The notes under the pieces are model-generated. The model was not told where the DNA came from. It worked only from the letters and a program-made list of their open reading frames with translations, and ran no database searches. This document shows positions 55,001 to 64,000 of a DNA stretch of 64,000 nucleotides, in pieces (positions within the stretch are counted from its first letter, which is position 1; every line of letters begins with the position of its first letter). The DNA comes from Cladorhizidae sp. MBARI D1340-BT2 (lineage: Eukaryota > Porifera > Demospongiae > Poecilosclerida > Cladorhizidae), in assembly GCA_028752905.1 (NCBI GenBank), contig JAQNBH010000003.1:39244472-39308471 (forward strand), written 5' to 3'. The position numbers and the translations under genes were made by a program.

Positions 55001-57725
55001 GTTATACACCTAGCATGGTTATATACCTAGCATAGTTATACAGCTAGCATGGTTATACACCTAGCATGGTTATATACCTAGCATGGTTATATACCTAGCA
55101 TGGTTATATACCTAGCATGGTTATATACCTAGCATAGTTATACACTTAGCATGGTTATACAATTAGCATGGTTATACACCTAGCATGGTTATATACCTAG
55201 CATGGTTATACACCTAGCATGGTTATACACCTAGCATGGTTATATACCTAGCATGGTTATATACCTAGCATGGTTATACAATTAGCATGGTTATACACCT
55301 AGCATGGTTATATACCTAGCATAGTTATACACCTAGCTTGGTTGTACACCTAGCATGGTTATATACCTAGCATGGTTATATACTTAGCATGGTTATATAC
55401 CTAGCATGGTTATATACCTAGCATGGTTATATACCTAGCATGGTTATACACCTAGCATGGTTATACACCTAGCATGGTTATATACCTAGCATGGTCATAC
55501 ACCTAGCATGGTTATATACTTAGCATGGTTATATACCTAGCATGGTTATATACCTAGCATGGTTATATACCTAGCATGGTTATACACCTAGCATGGTTAT
55601 ACAATTATCATGGTTATACACCTAGCATGGTTATATACCTAGCATAGTTATACACCTAGCATGGTTATACACCTAGCATGGTTATATACCTAGCATGGTT
55701 ATATACCTAGCATGGTTATATACCTAGCATGGTTATATACCTAGCATAGTTATACACCTAGCATGGTTATACAATTAGCATGGTTATATACCTAGCATGG
55801 TTATATACCTAGCATAGTTATACACCTAGCATGGTTATACACCTAGCATGGTTATATACCTAGCATGGTTATACACCTAGCTAGGTTATACACATAGCAT
55901 GGTTATATACCTAGCATAGTTATACACCTAGCATGGTTATACAATTAGCATGGTTATACACCTAGCATGGTTATATACCTAGCATAGTTATAATACTAGC
56001 ATGGTTATACACCTAGCATGGTTATACATCTAGCATGGTTATACACCTAGCATGGTTATATACCTAGCATGGTTATACACCTAGCATGGTTATATACCTA
56101 GCATGGTTATATACCTAGCATGGTTATATACCTAGAATGGTTATATACCTAGCATAGTTATACACCTAGCAAGGTTATACAATTAGCATGGTTATACACC
56201 TAGCATGGTTATATACCTAGCATAGTTATAATACTAGCATGGTTATACACCTAGCATGGTTATATACCTAGCATTGTTATATACCTAGCATGGTTATATA
56301 CCTAGCATGGTTATACACCTAGCATGGTTATATACCTAGCATGGTTATATACCTAGCATGGTTATATACCTAGCATGGTTATATATGTAGCATAGTTATA
56401 CACCTAGCATGGTTATACAATTAGCATGGTTATACACCTAGCATGGTTATATACCTAGCAAAGTTATACACCTAGCATCGTTATACACCTAGCATGGTTA
56501 TATGCCTAGCATGGTTATACACCTAGCATGGTTATATACCTAGCATGGTTATACACCTAGCATGGTTATATACCTAACATGGTTATATACCTAGCATGGT
56601 TATACACCTAGCATGGTTATATACCTAGCATGGTTATACACCTAGCATGGTTATATACCTAGCATGGTTATATACCTAGCATGGTTATATACCTAGCATG
56701 GTTATATACCTAGCATAGTTATACACCTAGCATGGTTATACAATTAGCATGGTTATACACCTAGCTTGGTTATATACCTAGCATAGTTATATACCTAGCA
56801 TGGATATACACCTAGCATGGTTATATACCTAGCATGGTTATATACCTAGCATGGTTATATACCTTGCATGGTTATATACCTAGCATAGTTATACACCTAG
56901 CATGGTTATACAATTAGCATGGTTATACACCTAGCATGGTTATATACCTAGCATAGTTATACACTTAGCATGGTTATACACCTAGCATGGTTATATACCT
57001 AGCATGGTTATATACCTAGCATGATTATATACCTAGCATGGTTATATACCTAGCATAGTTATACACCTAGCATGGTTATACAATTAGCATGGTTATACAC
57101 CTAGCATGGTTATATACCTAGCATAGTTATAATACTAGCATGGTTATACACCTAGCATGGTTATACACCTAGCATGGTTATACACCTAGCATGGTTATAT
57201 ACCTAGCATGGTTATACACCTAGCATGGTTATATACCTAGCATGGTTATATACCTAGCATGGTTATATACCTAGAATGGTTATATACCTAGCATAGTTAT
57301 ACACCTAGCAAGGTTATACAATTAGCATGGTTATACACCTAGCATGGTTATATACCTAGCATTGTTATAATACTAGCATGGTTATACACCTAGCATGGTT
57401 ATATACCTAGCATGGTTATATACCTAGCATGGTTATATACCTAGAATAGTTATACACCTAGAATGGTTATACAATTAGCATGGTTATACACCTAGCATGG
57501 TTATATACCTAGCATGGTTATATACCTAGCATGGTTATATACCTAGCATGGTTATATACCTAGCATAGTTATACACCTAGCATGGTTATACAATTAGATT
57601 GGTTATACACATAGCATGGTTATATACCTAGCATAGTTATACACCTAGCATGGTTATATGCCTAGCATGGTTATACACCTAGCATGGTTATATACCTAGC
57701 ATGATTATACACCTAGCATGGTTAG

Positions 57726-57743
57726 CCCTAGCCCTAGCCCTAG
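57726..57743 (+). repeat. (CCCTAG)3 island near 57.7 kb
   Basis: Single island in the 55.3-58.3 kb stretch, preceded by TTAGATTGG near 57596 and TTATATGCC, and followed by TACCGAGC. Confidence 0.94.
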
Positions 57744-58267
57744 CATGGTTATATACCTAGCATGGTTATATACCTAGCATGATTATATACCGAGCATGGT
57801 TATATACCTAGCATGGTTATACACCTAGCATGGTTATACACCTAGCATGGTTATATACCTAGCATGGTTATATACCTAGCATGCTTATATACCTAGCATA
57901 GTTATACACCTAGCATGGTTATACAATTAGCATGGTTATACACCTAGCATGGTTATATACCTAGCATAGTTATACACCTAGCATGGTTATACACCTAGCA
58001 TGGTTATATACCTAGCATGGTTATATACCTAGCATGGTTATATACCTAGAATGGTTATATACCTAGCATAGTTATACACCTAGCATGGTTATACAATTAG
58101 CATGGTTATACACCTAGCATGGTTATATACCTAGCATGGTTATACACCTAGCATGGTTATACACCTAGCATGGTTATATACCTAGCATGGTTATATACCT
58201 AGCATGGTTATACAATTAGCATGGTTATACACCTAGCATGGTTATATACCTAGCATAGTTATACACC

Positions 58268-61200
58268 TAGCTTGGTTGTACACCTAGCATGGTTATATAC
58301 CTAGCATGGTTATATACTTAGCATGGTTATATACCTAGCATGGTTATATACCTAGCATGGTTATATACCTAGCATGGTTATACACCTAGCATGGTTGTAC
58401 ACCTAGCATGGTTATATACCTAGCATGGTCATACACCTAGCATGGTTATATACTTAGCATGGTTATATACCTAGCATGGTTATATACCTAGTATGGTTAT
58501 ATACCTAGCATGGTTATACACCTAGCATGGTTATACAATTAGCATGGTTATACACCTAGCATGGTTATATACCTAGCATAGTTATACACCTAGCATGGTT
58601 ATACACCTAGCATGGTTATATACCTAGCATGGTTATATACCTAGCATGGTTATATACCTAGCATGGTTATATACCTAGCATAGTTATACACCTAGCATGG
58701 TTATACAATTAGCATGGTTATATACCTAGCATGGTTATATACCTAGCATAGTTATACACCTAGCATGGTTATACACCTAGCATGGTTATATACCTAGCAT
58801 GGTTATACACCTAGCTAGGTTATACACCTAGCATGGTTATATACCTAGCATAGTTATACACCTAGCATGGTTATACAATTAGCATGGTTATACACCTAGC
58901 ATGGTTATATACCTAGCATAGTTAGACACCTAGCATGGTTATATACCTAGCATGGTTATATACCTAGCATGGTTATATACCTAGCATGGTTATATACCTA
59001 GCATAGTTATACACCTAGCATGGTTATACAATTAGCATGGTTATACACCTAGCATGGTTATATACCTAGCATGGTTATATACCTAGCATAGTTATATACC
59101 TAGCATGTTTATACAATTAGCATGCTTATACACCTAGCATGGTTATATACCTAGCATGGTTATACACCTAGCATGGTTATACACCTAGCATGGTTATACA
59201 CCTAGCATGGTTATACACCTAGCATGGTTATACACCTAACATGGTTATACACCTAGCATGGTTATATACCTAGCATGGTTATACACCTAGCATGGTTATA
59301 TACCTAGTATGGTTATATAACTAGCATGGTTATACACCTAGCATGGTTATATACCTAGCATGGTTATATACCTTGCATGTTTATATACCTAACATGGTTA
59401 TATACCTAGCATAGTTATACACCTAGCATTGTTTACAATTAGAATGGTTATACACCTAGCATGGTTATATACCTAGCATAGTTATAAACCTAGCATGGTT
59501 ATACACCTAGCATGGTTATATACCTAGCATGGTTATACACCTAGCATGGTTATAAACCTAGCATGGTTAATTACCTAGCATGGTTATACACCTAGCATTG
59601 TTTTATACCTAGCATGGTTATACACCTAGCATGGTTATATACCTAGCATGGTTATATACCTAGCATGGTTATATACCTAACATGGTTATACACCTAGCAT
59701 GGTTATATACCTAGCATGGTTATATACCTAGCATGGTTATATACCTAGCAAGGTTATATAACTAGCATAGTTATACACCTAGCATGGTTATACAATTAGC
59801 ATGGTTATACTCCTAGCATGGTTATATACCTAGCATAGTTATACACCTAGCATGGTTATACACCTAGCATGGTTATATACCTAGCATGGTTATACACCTA
59901 GCATGGTTATACACCTAGCATGGTTAAATACCTAGCATGGTTATACACCTAGCATGGTTATATACCTAGCATGGTTATACACCTAGCATTGTTATATACC
60001 TAGCATGGTTATATACCTAGCATGGTTATACACCTAGCATGGTTATATACCTAGCATAGTTATAAACCTAGCATGATTATATACCTAGCATGGTTATATA
60101 CCTAGCATGGTTATACACCTAGCATGGTTATATACCTAGCATGGTTATATACCTAGCATGGTTATATACCTAGCATGGTTATATACCTAGCATAGTTATA
60201 CACCTAGCATGGTTATACAATTAGCGTGGTTATACACCTAGCATGGTTATATACCTAGCATAGTTATACACCTAGCATGGTTATACACCTAGCATGGTTA
60301 TATACCTAGCATGGTTATATACCTAGCATGGTTATATACCTAGCATGGTTATATACCTAGCATAGTTATACACCTAGCATGGTTATACAATTAGCATGGT
60401 TATACACCTAGCATGGTTATATACCTAGCATGGTTATACACCTAGCATGGTTATACACCTAGCATGGTTATATACTTAGCATGGTTATATACCTAGCATG
60501 GTTATACAATTAGCAAGGTTATACACCTAGCATGGTTATATACCTAGCATAGTTATACACCTAGCTTGGTTATACACCTAGCATGGTTATATACCTTGCA
60601 TGGTTATATACCTAGCATGGTTATATACCTAGCATAGTTATACACCTAGCATGGTTATATACCTAGCATAGTTATACACCTAGCATGGTTATATACCTAG
60701 CATGGTTATATACCTAGCATGGTTATACACCTAGCATGGTTATATACCTAGCATGGTTATATACCTAGCATGGATATATACCTAGCATGGTTATATACCT
60801 AGCATAGTTATACACCTAGCATCGTTATACACCTAGCATGGTTATATACCTAGCATGGTTATATACCTAGCATGGTTATATACCTAGCATGGTTATATAC
60901 CTAGAATAGTTATACACCTAGCATGGTTATACAATTTGCATGGTTATACACCTAGCATGGTTATATACATAGCATGGTTATATACCTAGCATGGTTATAT
61001 ACCTAGCATGGTTATATACCTAGCATGGTTATACACCTAGCATGGTTATATACCTAGCATGGTTATATACCTAGCATGGTTATATACCTAGCATGGTTAT
61101 ATACCTAGCATAGTTATACACCTAGCATGGTTATACAATTAGATTGGTTATACACATAGCATGGTTATATACCTAGCATAGTTATACACCTAGCATGGTT

Positions 61201-61500
61201 ATACACCTAGCATGGTTATATACCTAGCATGGTTATATACCTAGCATGGTTATATACCTAGCATGGTTATATACCTAGCATAGTTATACACCTAGCATGG
61301 TTATACAATTAGCATGGTTATACACCTAGCATGGTTATATACCTAGCATAGTTATACACCTAGCATGGTTATACACCTAGCATGGTTATATACCTAGCAT
61401 GGTTATATACCTAGCATGGTTATATACCTAGCATGGTTATATACCTAGCATAGTTATACACCTAGCATGGTTATACAATTAGCATGGTTATACACCTAGC
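58268..61500 (+). repeat. Higher-order block M2, distant copy of M1
   Basis: Copy of M1 about 40 kb away. The offset is 39,710 bp up to 59121 and 39,709 bp at the GCAAGGTTATATAAC monomer (20039/59748), the one-base change being explained by the 16-bp monomer at 59428. Later landmarks are closer (TTAGATTGG 22366/61140, about 38,774 bp), a difference of 55 monomers, so M2 lacks part of M1. Confidence 0.72.
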
Positions 61501-64000
61501 ATGGTTATATACCTAGCATGGTTATACACCTAGCATGGTTATACACCTAGCATGGTTATATACCTAGCATGGTTATATACCTAGCATGGTTATATACCTA
61601 GCATAGTTATACACCTAGCATGGTTATACAATTAGCATGGTTATACACCTAGCTTGGTTATATACCTAGCATAGTTATATACCTAGCATGGATATACACC
61701 TAGCATGGTTATATACCTAGCATGGTTATATACCTAGCATGGTTATATACCTTGCATGGTTATATACCTAGCATAGTTATACACCTAGCATGGTTATACA
61801 ATTAGCATGGTTATACACCTAGCATGGTTATATAACTAGCATAGTTATACACCTAGCATGGTTATACACCTAGCATGGTTATATACCTAGCATGGTTATA
61901 CACCTAGCATGGTTATACACCTAGCATGGTTAAATACCTAGCATGGTTATACACCTAGCATGGTTATATACCTAGCATGGTTATACACCTAACATTGTTA
62001 TATACCTAGCATGGTTATATACCTAGCATAGTTATACACCTAGCATGGTTATATACCTAGCATAGTTATAAACCTAGCATGGTTATACACCTAGCATGGT
62101 TATATACCTAGAATGGTTATAATCCTAGCATGGTTATATACCTAGCATGGTTATATACCTACCATAGTTATACACCTAGCATGGTTATACAATTAGCATG
62201 GTTATACACCTAGCATGGTTATATACCTAGCATAGTTATAATACTAGCATGGTTATACACCTAGCATGGTTATACACCTAGCATGGTTATACACCTAGCA
62301 TGGTTATATACCTAGCATGGTTATACATCTAGCATGGTTATATACCTAGCATGGTTATATACCTAGCATGGTTATATACCTAGAATGGTTATATACCTAG
62401 CATAGTTATACACCTAGCAAGGTTATACAATTAGCATGGTTATACACCTAGCATGGTTATATACCTAGCATAGTTATAATACTAGCATGGTTATACACCT
62501 AGCATGGTTATATACCTAGCATGGTTATATACCTAGCATGGTTATATACCTAGCATGGTTATACACCTAGCATGGTTATATACCTAGCATGGTTATATAC
62601 CTAGCATGGTTATATACCTAGCATGGTTATATATGTAGCATAGTTATACACCTAGCATGGTTATACAATTAGCATGGTTATACACCTAGCATGGATATAT
62701 ACCTAGCATAGTTATACACCTAGCATCGTTATACACCTAGCATGGTTATATGCCTAGCATGGTTATACACCTAGCATGGTTATATACCTAGCATGGTTAT
62801 ACACCTAGCATAGTTATATACCTAACATGGTTATATACCTAGCATGGTTATACACCTAGCATGGTTATATACCTAGCATGGTTATACACCTAGCATGGTT
62901 ATATACCTAGCATGGTTATATACCTAGCATGGTTATATACCTAGCATGGTTATATACCTAGCATAGTTATACACCTAGCATGGTTATACAATTAGCATGG
63001 TTATACACCTAGCTTGGTTATATACCTAGCATAGTTATATACCTAGCATGGATATACACCTAGCATGGTTATATACCTAGCATGGTTATATACCTAGCAT
63101 GGTTATATACCTTGCATGGTTATATACCTAGCATAGTTATACACCTAGCATGGTTATACAATTAGCATGGTTATACACCTAGCATGGTTATATACCTAGC
63201 ATAGTTATAATACTAGCATGGTTATACACCTAGCATGGTTATACACCTAGCATGGTTATACACCTAGCATGGTTATATACCTAGCATGGTTATACACCTA
63301 GCATGGTTATATACCTAGCATGGTTATATACCTAGCATGGTTATATACCTAGAATGGTTATATACCTAGCATAGTTATACACCTAGCAAGGTTATACAAT
63401 TAGCATGGTTATACAACTAGCATGGTTATATACCTAGCATAGTTATAATACTAGCATGGTTATACACCTAGCATGGTTATATACCTAGCATGGTTATATA
63501 CCTAGCATGGTTATATACCTAGAATAGTTATACACCTAGCATGGTTATACAATTAGCATGGTTATACACCTAGCATGGTTATATACCTAGCATGGTTATA
63601 TACCTAGCATGGTTATATACCTAGCATGGTTATATACCTAGCATAGTTATACACCTAGCATGGTTATACAATTAGATTGGTTATACACATAGCATGGTTA
63701 TATACCTAGCATAGTTATACACCTAGCATGGTTATATACCTAGCATGATTATACACCTAGCATGGTTAGCCCTAGCCCTAGCCCTAGCATGGTTATATAT
63801 CTAGCATGGTTATATACCTAGCATGATTATATACCGAGCATGGTTATATACCTAGCATGGTTATACACCTAGCATGGTTATATACCTAGCATGGTTATAT
63901 GCCTAGCATGGTTATACACCTAGCATGGTTATATACCTAGCATGATTATACACCTAGCATGGTTAGCCCTAGCCCTAGCCCTAGCATGGTTATATACCTA
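61500..64000 (+). repeat. Higher-order block R4, cut by the window edge
   Basis: Copy of the end of R3 with offset 9,175 bp: GCATCG 53546/62721 and islands 54595/63770. It continues past the window. Confidence 0.72.
63770..63984 (+). repeat. Paired (CCCTAG)3 islands in R4
   Basis: Islands at 63770-63787 and 63967-63984, the fourth 197-bp pair in the window. After the first island a monomer reads TATATATCTAG, which differs from the other copies. Confidence 0.93.

Larger units (their letters stand above)
25358..64000 (+). repeat. 17-bp satellite array, right segment
   Basis: 38.6 kb of the same monomer without any insertion, running off the right edge. Characteristic variants follow a repeating order: GCTTGGTTGTACACC, CATGGTCATACACC, GCTAGGTTATACACC, GTTAGACACC, GCATTGTTTTATACC, GCAAGGTTATATAAC, GGTTAAATACC, CTAACATTG, AGTTATAAACC, GGTTATAATCC, TAGAATGG, TATATATGTAG, GCATCG, TTATATGCC, GCTTGGTTATATACC, CATGGATATACACC, CCTTGCATGG, TAGAATAG, TTAGATTGG, (CCCTAG)3, TACCGAGC, TTATACAGC. 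Rare odd-length monomers occur at 29945 and 37036 (15 bp, GGTTATAACC), at 29553 (one base lost), at 40341 (CTA missing before GAATGG) and at 59428 (one base lost). No gene or RNA is seen. Confidence 0.98.

Noticed and set aside
1..64000. TATA-box promoters in each monomer (TTATATA)
   Set aside because: The match comes from a simple AT-rich unit repeated thousands of times with no linked gene; nothing indicates promoter use.

Overview
This is eukaryotic, almost certainly animal, DNA. It is a block of simple-unit satellite broken by two DNA transposons. About 60.5 kb of the 64 kb is one head-to-tail array of a 17-bp unit, consensus TAGCATGGTTATATACC, always in the same orientation and running off both window edges. 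The intronless piggyBac-type transposase and its family features fit a metazoan genome, but nothing here fixes the species. I see no host gene, rRNA or tRNA. The 17-mer puts stops in all six frames, so the array cannot carry a long ORF.

Layout: 1-14608 satellite; 14609-17081 a complete 2,473-bp piggyBac-like transposon on the minus strand with an uninterrupted transposase gene; 17082-24317 satellite; 24318-25357 a 1,040-bp non-coding element with 36-bp terminal inverted repeats and an internal 22-bp minisatellite; 25358-64000 satellite.

The satellite is hierarchical. Single-base variants of the 17-mer recur in a fixed order, so the array consists of much longer higher-order blocks. On the left, 1392-7431 and 7432-13471 form a 6,040-bp direct tandem duplication. 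On the right, blocks of about 7 kb start near 29.66, 36.75, 48.82 and 61.5 kb. A 1,047-bp unit is repeated near 43-46 kb, and a block at 18.56 kb is repeated at 58.27 kb with an almost constant offset of 39,710 bp. Left and right parts carry different diagnostic variants, so at least two sub-families meet near 18-20 kb. Short (CCCTAG)3 islands lie at fixed places in the blocks.

Because the array carries paralogous copies of both insertion sites without the insert, target-site duplications can be read directly. The piggyBac element sits in TTAT rather than the canonical TTAA. The second element duplicated either ATAT or TA. The most notable points are the intact transposase inside a satellite, the non-canonical TTAT target, the unrecognised second element, and the nested block structure.
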